From assembly GCA_022113835.1 (NCBI GenBank), contig JAILWY010000002.1, positions 1,528,501 through 1,592,500 on the forward strand: a DNA stretch of 64,000 nt, written 5' to 3'. Origin of the DNA: Atopsyche davidsoni. Taxonomy: Eukaryota > Arthropoda > Insecta > Trichoptera > Hydrobiosidae. The position numbers and the translations under genes were made by a program. The notes beneath the pieces were generated by a model, which was not told where the DNA came from, did no database searches, and worked only from the letters and a program-made list of their open reading frames with translations. How positions within the stretch are numbered: the stretch's first letter is position 1; every line of letters starts with the position of its first letter. Below, one piece after another: positions 35,977 through 49,118 of this stretch.

Positions 35977-38900
35977 GATGCCTCAAAATAACCAATGGCG
36001 TATGTATTGCATAATACAGTTCGGTATACCTGCTCATTTGGGTGTGGGCGTCAGAATAAGCGGCGCAGAGCCGAGATTGTATGGAATCACTCGGCTCATT
36101 ATGCAGCGATATCTGGTATTAGCACCAGCTTTTGTACTGGAAAGCAGGGGTTATTTAAATGTTGGCTTGGAGCAGTTTTATCTTCCGGCTCCGTGTCGCG
36201 GTGGTCACACCTCCTCGGCTGGAAGCCAAAGCATGGAGTCCGTTACTGCGTAAATATCAACCCTTTCAGTGGGGATATTTGTTTGTGTCAGGATGTAAAT
36301 AAATACGAGCTAGAAATTTATTCTTGGAAATAACCTGTGGCTTGGCTTTCTTGCTCACTGTGTCGTTTGTTTAAATACATTAAAATTTAATAATACTATT
36401 AACGCTATAGTTGTAGCGGTACTCAGATATAAATGCTGTAAAATCAAGAAATATAACTCATCAAATATAATGACTGTGTAAAGATTCAAGCTGAATTCAA
36501 AGACTGAATTTAAAAGTCCAAAACTGCTCTATTCCCCTGCAAGTTGCGTAGAGCCACATCGATGAATATATATTTTTTTATTGAAATAGTTTTGTACAAA
36601 CAATTTTTTCATGTGTTGTAATATTTAATGCTAAATACTTTTAGCACTGAAGTGCGAAAATGATTTTGGACGCCCGGTTCATTTATCATATTATTCTTTT
36701 GAATGTATATTTTTTGTATACGGCGTATTAGAATGTCATGTGGTGCGGTGTCTATATATGTATTTGCATATTTAAATAAATAAATTAAAATTAACCGCGG
36801 TACATATAAGGATAAGGTATCGATCAATACCGCCAGCGTATTTTCCTCATCAACTCGTGTCCCGACATCACATTTAAAACTTTGTATCTCTTTTATACCT
36901 ACCGTTTCCCAACCAAGCGTCAGCCGTTAAACAGATACGGCCAGGTCTAAGATCCGTTTTTTATAGACCAACGGTAGCGCGTTTTCTTTCATAAATCCGT
37001 TCCCAAAAGTTCTTAAATTTACAGTAAAAACAACACCGCCCCAGACGACCCCGTGGTTTGACTGTGATCGGTGTTAAGAGGATTGGCATCTGCCGCCGTG
37101 AGTTCTGCCATTTAATGTAAAATTTTATACAATTTTAATTCATGACTACATGTTTATGCGTAAAATAGCGAAATGATATAAATCGACACTTTGAACTGTA
37201 TTCATACTTACGACATAAAAATATTTTATTAATATTATTTTGTCATCAACATCCTCTCGGATACATTTTTCAACGAAAAAATCGACACTATTTTATTCAA
37301 TAATGTTCTGAAAAATTGATTCAAGTGGACAGTGGCTAGTTTGGATCTAAATTGCAGTTCATTCACCTGCAGTGGGACGCATTTGACAGCTGCGTAATTT
37401 AACCAGTCTTTCAGAACCTGGCCGCGAGTCGATTGCTAACCGAGTCTCCGCAAAATCACTACGCATGTTTCCCAAACCAAAAGAGTGGAGACCTAGGGCC
37501 TTAAACAAGCATAGCAGCTATTTTAGTTCTAGCCCGGGCGAGTGTAAATCCATTTGGCCATTAAGCTTGGCGGCGGTAGGCGTCGCCTCGCGCATGTGGC
37601 CGGCTCGGCGACCACCTCTGGCCAGGCCGGAGCGGAGAGTCTCCCGAGAGGCTCCGGCCCGCAGAAACTCAACTATAACAATAGCCAACGGTGGTGAAGT
37701 TGACACTGCACTTCGTGACGTTATATTTACGGACGCATTACTGCGAATCGATCGACGAGGCTAAATCCAGGGATGGGTCTCCTTTCGAGTTTTTTTTTTT
37801 AGATAATTTAAGAAATATGCATAAAATCTACTGCACCAATTAAAAATATTCAAATGCCAATAGTTCTTGTAAGCGATCTCTTCCGCGGGAGCGAACAGTC
37901 TATTCGATACACGCCTCCCTGCTACTAAAAGCCTGGACGTAGCAGTACGCGTTAACAGTTAGTTATCAGCAGTGATCACATCTGTAATATTTCATTTATT
38001 CCATCAAATCGCCGCGTAGGTGGTTGGTTGGTTTATCCATAACAGTTACGATTGCATGTACTTCCTCTCCAACGCGGATTTGTATTATAATGCGCGGCGC
38101 ACGTAACGGCGCCAACTCCAATTTGCTCTGACAAATACACCTTCCAGATTCGTGGTCGAGATACCATATGATTAACATAAGCCCAAAGAAATGTAATTTA
38201 TCACATATGTTGTATTGTTTACAATTGTACGCTTGTAAAGATGGACGGTGTGTGTTTCATATGAAAATTTATTGAAGTAATACAAAACATACATATTTAG
38301 GTAATCCGCATGTAGACAGTCACCAAAAATCGTAATTCACTCCGTTTAGACAGCTCGTTGCTTCCGAAAAATTATACCACCTGCAGCACATCATTCTGAG
38401 CTGTAAAAATAACAAACTGTGATGTGTAAATTTAAAAAAAAGCGAGCATTTGATCTTATGCGCTCTAAATGAATCACAGAAGGTATTCCTATTTTTTTTT
38501 AAGGTAATTAATATTTTTTTAGAAGCACTTTTCTGTAGAACGTATTCTGACTGAATATTTACCTAGAAACAATTGTTTTTCATGCAACTTTACAGATATC
38601 TTGCATTATATAGTATTAATATTGATGTGTTATGGAATTTTGAGATTCATACCTAGAAACAGTTGTTAAGTTTTTAAAAAGACACTGAATACCGGAAATA
38701 TATTTTCAACACAGATTAACGACTGATAAAACCTGCAGATTTCCATCTAGGTCGTGAGTGCTGGAAATAGCTTGATTTATGAACGATTTATTTAATGCAT
38801 TTTCTAATTTCAGTGGAAAAAGAAAAAATATTTTCAATTGATCTAATTTTCTAATTTTAAAACAAATCAAATCTTTTTTTGCCCAGATATTTTATTTTTG

Positions 38901-40295
38901 CATTATTTTACTGTATTTTTTCGTTTTTTTTTTTCAAACATAGATTTAAAATTTTATTTACTTTATATTCTCTGCCTAATGATAATAAACACCTGTCGTT
39001 GGTCTAAATTTCCATTACTCGTTCATGTCAACATCTGTTGATACTCCAATAGAAAAATACAATAAAAAACCTGATGTAACATTCAATATTCGATTTCGTT
39101 TTTTATACATCGATTTTATCAAAGGCAGACCGGTTCAACTTTTAGTACTCCATATTTAAACAACAAATATTTAAAACAAACCGTTCAAGATATTTCAATC
39201 ATTTTTGTTTGTGAGCGCTATACGCCCTTTAAAAACGAAAGCAGCCATTCATATGTGTGATTTATCAATTTTACAATAACGTCTCCATCGACTGCAGTCG
39301 ATAATCATACCTTGCAGGTATATAAATGGGTATACAGATACTGCATTCTCTCATGACGTGGACTACTTTTGATCAATCTAACAGCTGGTTTATGTGAAAC
39401 TGTGCGAACATTTAGCCTTACGGGGTTTCAAATAAACAATATTAAAAATAATTATAAAATCCCTTCAAATTTATTATTATATTTTGATTCATAAACATCT
39501 CGTGTTTATTCCAGGAATAATCTTATGTGACCGTCAATTAAGAATTTTATTTTCTAAAAGAATAGCTGGCGTTGGCGTTTTGTTGATCCCATCAGATACG
39601 GGTCACTGAATTTGTGTTTATTTTAGGTATTAATATAATAATATTTATTTTATTAGTCTAGTAACTACTGTATTTTTCCAAAAATATGACCCATTTTAAT
39701 ATAATTTATTGCCTAATAAAAAAAAACAAAGAGGAAAAGTTCGGAAAGGATCATAAAATGAATATAAATAATTTTTGTTTTCAATTGTAACTTTCTTTTA
39801 ACATAAAAAAACAGGTTTTTTTTAATACATAGTTAACACCTCGAAAAAGCTTTTTATTAAAATGTATTGCATTAATAGTGCATTAACACTGATATATTAA
39901 TTATCAACAAACTAACTGGTTTCAATGAATATTGTGTTATCTCTATTAGTTAAGCTTCGAGTTAAACGATGCCATTATTACTCTAACTGATAATGATAAT
40001 TGGTTGTTCTATGAAAAACATTAAGTTCTATTTTTTAATTAAAATACTGCCATGCAATCAAACATAAGATTTCACAACGAGTAATCGTCCAACTATATAA
40101 ATAATAATTGCATGTATGTCTAACACTAGTGTTTAAATTTCGCTGAAGCTTGAAGCATAGTTTTTTTTAAAGACAGCCTCAAATCTATGACTTGCATGTG
40201 CGAATTTGGTAATTATGTGGTTATGTTGTTAAAACGAGTATGCGAAGATTTCTCGATTGAACTCTAATTATCAGCCAAGTAATTATATATATATA
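35977..40295. other. Noncoding DNA with candidate conserved blocks
   Basis: Blocks at about 36820-37110 and 37440-37770 are GC-balanced or GC-rich and repeat-free; the second keeps frames open on both strands, so they are not evidence of genes. A 16 bp perfect palindrome, ATCGACTGCAGTCGAT, lies at 39287-39302, and a TATAAATG sequence at about 39321 could be a TATA box. Two related segments near 38562 and 38652 share ACCTAGAAACARTTGTT. The rest is AT-rich. Confidence 0.5.
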
Positions 40296-42499
40296 TTAGG
40301 GTGTCCCTTAAAATTCAAGTTCAATATTTTTTTACGTATACCTTCTTAAAAGTTTAGTAATAACCCTATATTGTCTAGAAAAAAATATTAGTTCGATTTA
40401 TAAACGGTAACCCGTGCCGACTTGCGATTTTAACTTGTCCATACAAGTTGCGTAAGTACTGCGCTGTGACTTGTAACTGCATGTTTTATTTGTCATTTCA
40501 TACGTGATTTTTGAGATTAGTAGTGCTCCATTGTTTAGTGCGTTAACATGTCGGTGGAATTACGGAGTGATAAACAAAATAATTTCCTTATCGGTTTGCC
40601 TAGATATCAAATAAATGGTGCAAAATTACCATCTAATCGACAAATTCCCTCGGTCCTATTTTACAATATTCGTGAAGTTAAACTGATTGTTAGTGAAAGT
40701 GAAAATCTTGTGATTAGGGAGTGCATCATATATTGGGAAAAAGCAAGAATTCCAACAAGGGCATATCCTAACTGCGTGAAGAAACTTGTTGATTTATATC
40801 ATGTTTGGAGAGAGTTGCAAAAAAAATTGTAAGAAAACTCAGGTTACGTTCAAGAGCCGTGAGAACAATTTCAAAATTGATCTTGATAATTTGTTTGATA
40901 TTGCACATGCTGATGCTTTTGAGAGAATGAAAATAGAGTAAGATAAATTATTTTTAATGAAACAGAGAGAGCCAGATCGACCAGGATGCTTAGGTGGTGT
41001 TGATAAAAAATTGTAGGAAAAAGAAGATAGATCTAAACAACGACGATTGGAAGAAGAGGAAAGGGTTGTAAGACAAAGATAACCACTAGCTGCTGAAACT
41101 AGAAAATCAAGGGCAGAAGCAATAAAATCTGACTTCTTTGGAAGTAATGTACCCGACGTAGTCACAGTCCATTGGGATGGAAAACTATTACCCGGGTTAG
41201 ATGTACGAAGTTCTAAAGAAGAACGCTTGCCAGTTATTGCTTCGTTTGACGATAAGGAACAGCTTCTTGCAGTGCCAAAACTAGAACATTCTTCTGAAAA
41301 ACATCAAGCTAAGGCTGTCTCAACAGCTCTCTTTGACTAGAACCTTCACGATAAAGTACAAATAATGTGCTGCGACACAACAGCTTTCAATACTGGCCGT
41401 TTCAATGGAGCTTGTGCTATTTTGGAGAAACTTTAGGAAGAGAATTTCTGCTCGTCTGTCGTCATCATGTTTATGAATTGGTCCTAAAAGCTGTCTTTGA
41501 AAGCAAAATTAAGTAAATTACTAGTAGCCCAGATACTCCAATGTTTAAAAAGTTCAGAGAAAATTGGAAAAACATCGACGCTAGTAACATTGAACCATCT
41601 CTTAATTTCGTAAAACAACGTGTTGCCGAGACAGACATTCAAGCTTTGTCAATATTTTATAAGGCAGAATTAGACAAAAGTTATGTAAGAGATGACTACC
41701 GCGAAATGGTCGAACTGTGCGTAATAGTTTTGGGAGGAGACACAGAGGAAAAATTAAAACTAAGCCCCCCCAAAGCCATGCATCAGGCACGCTGGATGGC
41801 GAGAGCGATTTATTCTTTAAAAATGTGTTTACTTCAGTCACAATGCAGAATAACTGCGAAGGACAAAAAGACTTTACAAGATGTTTGCTTATGTTTGTAA
41901 AACACTGGATGATTTCGTATCGGAAAAGAGCAAACAATTTTTATCACGACTGCAGATCGACGACAGTTTTCTAAAGGAAGATGTATCTTCTTGGAATAAT
42001 AATAGTGCTTTTGTGGAAGCTAAAAGAAAAATAAGTTATTTGAGGGTTGTGAATGATACTGCTGAAAGGGCTGTTAAAATGATGCAAGATTTTAACGGAC
42101 TTATCGCGGCTGAAGAAGAACAAAAACAGTTCTTGCTGCGCTGTGTCCAGGAACATAGAAAATTGTATCCGGACTGTAAAAAAACAACTCTATAAAAAAG
42201 TTACCCTGACTGATTGTTATTACTTTATGTTTTTGATTAAAGATTAATGTTCATTTAATTGAATTTTTACTATTATTCACTTAATTTATTGCATTTATAA
42301 TGATTTTATACCAGACCGAAATATCAAGACAAAACACGTTTTTTACTAAACTTTGAAGCTCGGTCGGCACTAGTTGCAATTTTTCTAGAAAGATGAAATT
42401 TTATATTTGAGTATCTTATAGCATTAGTAAAAATTGTAGATGGTATGCATTTCGAAATTTGAAAAAAAAATTTTTTTGGTCATATAAGGGACACCCTAA
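40296..42499 (+). mobile_element. Full-length decayed DDE-type transposon of unplaced family (2204 bp)
   Basis: The terminal repeat TTAGGGTGTCCCTTA (40296-40310) is perfectly inverted at 42485-42499. Each end is itself a small hairpin (AGGG-tgt-CCCT). The element sits inside an (AT)n tract, so the target duplication cannot be read: TA is possible. The body encodes one long broken transposase-like protein. Both termini survive although the gene is badly decayed. Confidence 0.88.
40548..42195 (+). pseudogene. Broken transposase-like gene with CCDTTA and CRHH motifs
   Basis: The first open segment (ATG 40548 to 40832) reads MSVELRSDKQNNFLIGLPRY and ends WRELQKKL. After a frameshift the frame continues through GVDKKL and a charged, coiled-coil-like stretch to VVTVHWDGKLLPGL (about 41158-41198), MCCDTTAFNTGRFNGAC (about 41368-41418) and, after another shift, CRHHVYELVLKAV. 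I count five in-frame stops between 40935 and 41440. Later open segments (41541-41900 and 41881-42195) include KFRENWKNID, then VNDTAERAVKMMQDFNGLI and LRCVQEHRKLYPDCKK. The two Asp-bearing motifs and the C-x2-H motif resemble an RNase H-type transposase of the hAT-like kind, but the superfamily is not certain. Part seems deleted near 41900. Confidence 0.8.
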
Positions 42500-45400
42500 T
42501 ATATATATATATATTTTTTTTTTTTTCTTTCAAATCGTCACATCGCTAGCGTTCCCTGCTCGTCACAGATTAGAATGTCAGCCATGATTAATGTTCACGG
42601 CAGTGCGTATTAATTTGACCACATTTAATTACTGTGCCAGTCTGCCTGGTTGATTGGAGGTTGCGCGAAGTGTGCCTACGCCGCTGGCCTCACCGACAGA
42701 TTCATATTTTCTTATACCTTAATTTTTACAACACAAAAAATACTGTGGGCGAAGAATCTGAATCTATAAAAATTTTCACATAATAATTTCTTCACGTGCA
42801 AAATGACAAAAAAATACCTCACCTAGAAGATTGCTGTGCATCAAAATTATAAACGCTGTATTTAGTATTATCAAGAATTGGTTTAAGTATGTCTGGGTTT
42901 AATGAGTTCTAATGTTTGTAAACTACAAACGCTCGGTATATTTTCTTGTCATTCGGTTCGATTGTTGTCCTTCTGACTATGCAAATGCTGCATTTGACGA
43001 ACCTGCCCAAGAAGAAGGCTATTGTTAGATCAATGGTTCAACGAAATCGTATATGTTGGACAAGTGCGGTATATGCTTTGTTGCGTCACTGATGCAAAGC
43101 ACAAATCTTAAACTGAAATAAGTAGAACACAGCTAAGCTTTTACTTATATCAATTCGATCATCCTACACGAACGACTCCTTATGAAAAAAAGCATTTATT
43201 AAACTAAATTGTATTTGCTTTCCTGATAAAAAGAGCAATTCATATTAAACTAAAATAGCACTTGCAGTGGCCTCTCGTACAGGTGGGGTGTGTCTGCGAA
43301 GATCAGAGGGTATTTGCGTCTGCTCTCGCAACCTGCTCGTCTCCCAGTGGAATGACTTCATCGAAGTCTGGCCGGATCCGCTTACGTCCGACCTGATGAT
43401 GGAGAGGAAATGCCGCCCGGCCATATGGCTCGGGGCCGTCTGTGGCAATACAACCATCGTTGGACTATACTCCTCGTTATGGTTGGAAATAAGCAGTCGT
43501 TGTATAAATATTTAAACCACATATTTGTCCAGTGGCTGAAATCTTTCTTTGATTTTTCCGGCTACACCATGATTAAGGCGTGGTGTTTGCAAGGGGTGAC
43601 CTTGGAGCCGCTGCGGCTTCCGGTTCCCACTCTCTGCAGTCTCCACTTACCCATCATATCCGCGACAGCTCGTTGACCTCCGCTGTTGACGCTTTCAGCG
43701 GAAGTCCATTAGCTCTGCGAAAGGCCACAAGATGTAACCGGAAACTATCGAGAAAGCTGCCATAATGCACTGTTATTTTAAATCATGACAATACGTCAAC
43801 GCGTTTACCTTGTAGGCAAAGGCTTTCTATTGTTAATCACATAATTGATGTTTCAACATGTAACAATTATAATAAATACCGCCAGAGTCGATGTTTTTGC
43901 ATCTACCGTTGAACGAAAAATCCCACTTTATTTATTTTTACTTTAGCGTTGAATTGTTTTTAGACTGTATGAAAATACATACAATTGTATCATTGTTTGA
44001 TGTCCTAAAATTATTTAGTTTTTGAACATCGTATTATTCTCAGCATCGCTGCTGAAAGGCACAAAGTTTATAAGTAAGCTATTGGTTGGTTTTAAATAGA
44101 TTTTCTTCAAAGATAAACATTTCTCAGAGGCATAATATTGTGTAAGTGCTGCAAATCAACGTCTCGTCAACGTGCCGTGATGCAGTCATGGAGTCGACAC
44201 AATAAACACTGACGAGCGGCGACAGTCCCGCTCGTGGGAAAGCACTTTCATCGCCAAGTTCCGCGTGACGTCACAGCACCGGGTGTTCCCAAACACTCAC
44301 TCAACGCAACAATACTCGTACGTTTGGAATTAAATGTCACGTAATCACGTACCTGGGCTGTTTAATAACACACTTGCATATGCAGTATATCATACATATA
44401 ATACAAATCGTGCCAGTATAGGGATCGAATTGATTATACTGGCACACATGCAATGACAGTGGACGAAATGTAAAATATCAAAAAAATGTTTATTTACAAC
44501 CCAATGAATCATAGGCATTCACAAATCCACGTTGGTGTTTTAATTAAATTAATAAAAAAAAAAAAACAGCTGGACAATAAGAACAAGCGAGAGTATGCCT
44601 TATCGGTCTGTTGTCAGGTGTGTAGGCCGCTAAGGTTATGTATGCTTAGGAAGGCAGATTTTAAAAATGTAAATATTTGCTCATAAATGCCTTACAACTT
44701 TCCAGCGCAAACACGAATGTTTAAAAAAAAATCACGTAATTTTTTTTTTTTTTGTTAAAAATTCAATATTAATTTCCGACACAAGTGCTTTTAGTGCCAT
44801 TAAAACGTTTTTTTAATTTTCTACCTTTTAAATTTACCTGTCTCCGGCCAGGTGGGCCGACGCGGGCGCGGCCGGAGCTCCCACATTGTTTCAACGCTAC
44901 TCCTCCCTCGCGCCCTCACCTTGACCCATGGGGTATAGCATCGGCCTAATGTCTTTTGTGACATTATAGGAAGCGATTTAGCTGCATAGGACAAACTGTT
45001 TATAAAACGCTCTATTATGTAAAGTCCTATGAAAACACAATGTAAAATAAAATATATATACTTCGTCGCTTTGTTTTGTTTAGTACTTTTTTTTTAATAA
45101 CTAAATTGAGACTTGTATATTTATATGGAAGTAATCACAAGTATGGCTTTATTATATATTATAGTATATATTATAATATTTTTATATTGTTTAACACATA
45201 ATACACTTTATTAGCAGATAGTTTCAATACACGAAACGTCTCGATTTGAATTCGATTAATTGAACGCCATGCTTTATTATCTGAGCGGTTATATCTCAAG
45301 TTCTTGTATTGGACCGCTTGTTCAGGGCATTGTTTCGTTTTATCAATCGATTTAAATTTTTAAGTAATATTGTTAATAATTTAATTAAATTTTTGGGACA

Positions 45401-45854
45401 TTTGCGTAATGTGTTGAGATAGAAGCAGACGGCGGCGAGAGTGGGCGAAGGTGCTGGGTGCGTATTTTCGATTAGCGTAATGAGTGTCCTCGTGGCTGGG
45501 GCGCGCTGACAGCTCGCAAACACCTGTTAATCATCCTCCGGAAGGTCGCCAGGTGGGACCCCGAGCCGGCAACCAGCCCCTAGGTCAAGGTCAGGTCGCG
45601 CCCCTGCCCGCTGTGTTATAATATCAGCCAATATACTAGAGGGTGTGACTTCATTTTGTGCGCTAATAAAGTTACGTAACCTCACGTAACAATTAATCAA
45701 AATTATACACTTATTTTAAATTATATATTTAAGGGAGTTTTATGTTTGAAATAAGCGTAGTAATTAATGTGTAATTGTATAATAAATCAGCGTTGCTATA
45801 ACTTTCCGCGAAATCAAAATAAGTTTAAAGGTAATAAATCACGTACAGTACTTA
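42500..45854. other. Noncoding DNA with a candidate regulatory block
   Basis: The block at about 42525-42690, next to the transposon, holds GATTAATG, ATTAATTTGACCACATTTAA and TTACTGTG and looks repeat-free. A perfect 11 bp hairpin lies at 44410-44445 (GTGCCAGTATA with TATACTGGCAC, 14-base loop). TGACGTCA is at 44266-44273. GC-rich patches at 43270-43760, 44845-44930 and 45425-45620 keep several frames open and are not recognised. Confidence 0.5.
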
Positions 45855-46254
45855 CAGTAATACCCCGCTTTGCGCGAGGGATCGGATTAAGTGAAATTCG
45901 CGTATATCGGGGTTTACGATTAAACATACATACATAGTGAAAACTTAATACAAAAAAATACGAATCATATGAATCACTTTAATTCTAAGAACACATTATG
46001 CAGTATTACATGGTATTTTTACTGAAAAATACATTTATTGTCTTTTGGGTAGCGTTTCTTTTACGTTCGTGTAAAATACGTTCATAACACCCAACGCTGT
46101 TTTTAATTGTTAAGAAAAGTCAATGACTACATTATGTTCATACACATTCTTAAATAAGAAATTCGCGTAATGCGAGGCATTTTAAAGCGAAATTTGACAT
46201 TCGCGTTATAGTGAAACCGCGCATAACGGGGTCGCGTAAAGCGGGGTATTACTG
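45855..46254 (+). mobile_element. Pogo/Tigger-like MITE, copy B (400 bp)
   Basis: CAGTAATACCCCGCTTTG on the left pairs with the inverted copy on the right; TA flanks both sides (45853-45854, 46255-46256). It matches copy A along its length in opposite orientation, with small differences such as a missing segment near 45890. Confidence 0.88.
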
Positions 46255-46926
46255 TATTTTAAAAGAAGTTCATTTTATCCCCATATATTTGTTTTGATAT
46301 TTAAGATGTGTTTAGGGAAAATAAATGCTTTTATGGTTGTTTGTACGCTACTTGCAATTGTCACTAGAATAATCAATGATGTAAGCAGCGAAAAACGTAC
46401 ATACCAATCCGTAAAGGTATAAATACGACCAATTCCCGATCGAAATGTCGGAAATTTCAAAAATAAATATGGCATAACACCCAAGAATGCAGCGTTTCTC
46501 TATGAATATTTTCAAGCACGCCGACAAATTAAATCACTTAATAAATAATAACTTTAACGTTCTCGTCACGAAGACGATAAAGCTGTAAATCTGGGTATCA
46601 CGCACGCCCGACACGCGGACACGTGTCTCGCTCTATATTAGGGGACGACTAAAAGGGGAGAGCAATAATTATGACACCTGCCGTGCTGTCCTGCGACAAG
46701 GTGCTCTGCGGTGTTTATTTGGTAAACCTCTCACGCCCGGAACTTCCGGCGGTGGCTTCCCTGCAGAGCCTACACCACTTTCTGGCAATGTGGGTGAACC
46801 ACGAGGAAGTATACCAGCCCTGCATTTTTTAGCAGCTTCGGACGACTTAATTCAAAAATATCATTAAATATCTCACTTAGATGTTTTTGTAGATGACTAT
46901 GTGTGTGTAGGTTATCTTTTTAAGTA
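46255..46926. other. Noncoding spacer between MITE copies
   Basis: The spacer has a GC-balanced part at 46560-46830. A 69-codon minus-strand frame is hydrophobic but unrecognised. Nothing else is seen. Confidence 0.45.
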
Positions 46927-47138
46927 CAGTAATACCCCGCTTTACGCGAGGGATACGTTCCGGAAAAAATCGTGGTAAGTGAAATTCGCGTATATCGGGG
47001 TTTACGATTAAACATACATACATAGTCAAAACTTAATACAAAAAAATACGAATCATTTGAATCAATCACTTTGATTCTAAGAACACATTATGCAGTATTA
47101 CATGTTATTTTTACTGAAAAATACATTTACTGTCTTTT
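46927..47138 (+). mobile_element. Pogo/Tigger-like MITE, copy C (truncated)
   Basis: It has the same left end and orientation as copy B, preceded by TA (46925-46926), and matches it through TGTCTTTT at about 47138. The right half and right end are missing, so it is truncated at a point inside the element. Confidence 0.85.
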
Positions 47139-48980
47139 GCAATGCATTGAATAATAATGCGTCGAGTGCTCACTTAGAAATTAAGTATTTCGTATTTATT
47201 GTGTATTTTGTTCGTGTTAAGAATAAAAAAGATTTTTTATGACCTTTAAACTATTTTTAATATTATAATTTGGCCATATACGCTTTTTTAAAGATTCATT
47301 AATAATATGTGACACCTGTCACAAATTAAAATTGTGTAGGCTTATAAATACATAAACGATACAAATTTAAATTTATAAAGTATAAATTATTAAATAAATG
47401 TTGTTTTAGCACCTTTTATAGTAGTCATTTCACAATTTCAATTTACATACTTTGTATCTACAGTAAATCATCGTGGAAGTTGCTAATGTACTACTTGCTT
47501 ACAAAGCCAGTCACCGCAAAAATAATGATGTGCATAATCGAATAATCGATTTATTCGAATGTTCTAATAAATTGAAGACTTTATAAAAAAAAAAACAGTA
47601 TAAATGTAGTAGAGCTAGAATAATAGTGCCTTACCCGGATAGTTATCTAATACCTGAAATCAAATATCAAATAATGAATTTTCCATCAGCCAGCAAAGTA
47701 CAGACCTATACAGTTGTTAATTGGTGGTAAGATAAATATAATATTTAGATTCATAAGAAAATTTAAATAAAATACATTTTCCAATAAATAATTTAAATTA
47801 AGCTGATTATTAAAATTAGTCGATGATGCCCATCCCATTCATGAACCAGCTTCATACAAGTTGTTCAGGACATTAACCAGCCTGTGATCGATGTGATTTT
47901 CCTTGGATAAGCCGAGAACCAGCGAATCCAGTTCTGAAACTACTTGCAATATTATATTGAAATCAACATGTTTTACCGCCATGCTTGCGGTAAATAAATA
48001 CACTGCGTGCCTTCATTATACTATCTAATATTGCATTAAATTCAACAAGTCGATCTAACAGCGTGCCTTCAATCATTAAAGACAGTCGGCTAACTGGAGG
48101 ACATTATACGTAGAATTCTTATTAATTTATACGTGGAATAAGCAAATTTATAAGAGGTCAAGCAATGTATGCAAGTGTGGATGATAATGCAGTTTGTTTC
48201 TACTATAAAGAAGCATGACTATCATTCTTGTTTAGTACACAACTGGGCCCATGACTTTTAAAATCAAATCGTATATATACTTACATGTTGGTACATACGT
48301 TGCCTTTATCATGTATTCATCATAATTTCCACACGTATCGCTTGATATTATTTGATTTATATATTTAAAAAAAAAACATTTAAAACTGTGAATTTAAGAA
48401 CACGGTGTATTAAAATGCATACCATGTCCATTTCCGAACTCATTCGTTCCTATTGCGGAACATTCAGATTCCTCACGTGCTTCGTTCGCCTTAGTTTTAC
48501 GCGAGTCGTTTCATGAATGAAGCCCGCGTGGGCGCGCGGTACTTGCCAAGCAGCCTACACGCGCTGCTACACAACCGACAACCAAACGGTGATGTCTTAC
48601 GGCAGGTATGGGCAAATTTCGGCCAGCGAGCCGGATCGAAGTTCAAAAAGAAATAATAAAAAAAACATATATTGGCATATTTTATTTTATATTATATAGA
48701 CTTTGTACTACTTACGTTTAATTTATTTATTCATTGAAATGAATTTTTTTAGTTGGTTGAGTCGCAGCGTGTAGAGACTCCTTTACTCACCTGCCGAGAG
48801 CCACCGGGTCGAACGTGGATCGACTGCTAACACAGACCTATTATTTAGCAATTAGTGGAACACCTGTCGGAATTAATTTAACTAGATTAGATCATAAAAA
48901 AAACGTATTCTTGTTTAGTAATTAGCTTCATCGCTTATAATTGGGAAGGCGCAAGCTGACTGAAAGTAAAGACATAGAAG
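47139..48980. other. Noncoding DNA with possible broken coding fragment
   Basis: Two short overlapping minus-strand frames at 47839-48076 are described separately. A segment at 48162-48206 matches the inside of the MITE at 32541. GGTATGGGCAAATTTCGGCC at about 48606 resembles a hAT left end without a partner. The rest is AT-rich. Confidence 0.45.
47839..48076 (-). pseudogene. Possible frameshifted coding fragment
   Basis: On the minus strand an ATG at 48076 opens 37 codons (LLDRLVEFNAILDSIMKAR) and, in another frame, an ATG at 47982 opens 47 codons (VDFNIILQVVSELDSLVLGL, then KENHIDHRLVNVLNNLYEAG). Both are leucine/valine-rich with heptad-like spacing, and the VEFNAIL and VDFNIIL segments are similar at DNA level. 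They could be pieces of one helical protein split by a frameshift. I recognise no family, and chance is possible. Confidence 0.22.
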
Positions 48981-49118
48981 ATGATTAAATAAATTCTCAG
49001 AAAAATATCATCGTGATTTGTGTGGGATTTGAACCCACATCCCCAGGTTTGCATGGCCGGTGTACTGACCATTGTACTAACAAACCACATCCATTAATCA
49101 AGAATTTTTAACAATCAT
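48981..49118 (-). repeat. tRNA-like repeat element, copy 3 of 3
   Basis: This copy on the minus strand has the best cloverleaf: a 7-pair acceptor (GGTTTGT with ACAAATC, one G-T pair), D stem GTAC/GTAC around AATGGTCA, and a B box GGTTCAAATCC in a paired T stem. The anticodon stem has two mismatches and position 33 is not T, so it does not look like a functional tRNA. Leader, tail and inverted ends match copies 1 and 2. Confidence 0.72.

Noticed and set aside
35978..36333. Two overlapping plus-strand frames of 91 and 112 codons
   Set aside because: They occupy the same DNA in different frames without recognisable motifs, a mark of compositionally open sequence.
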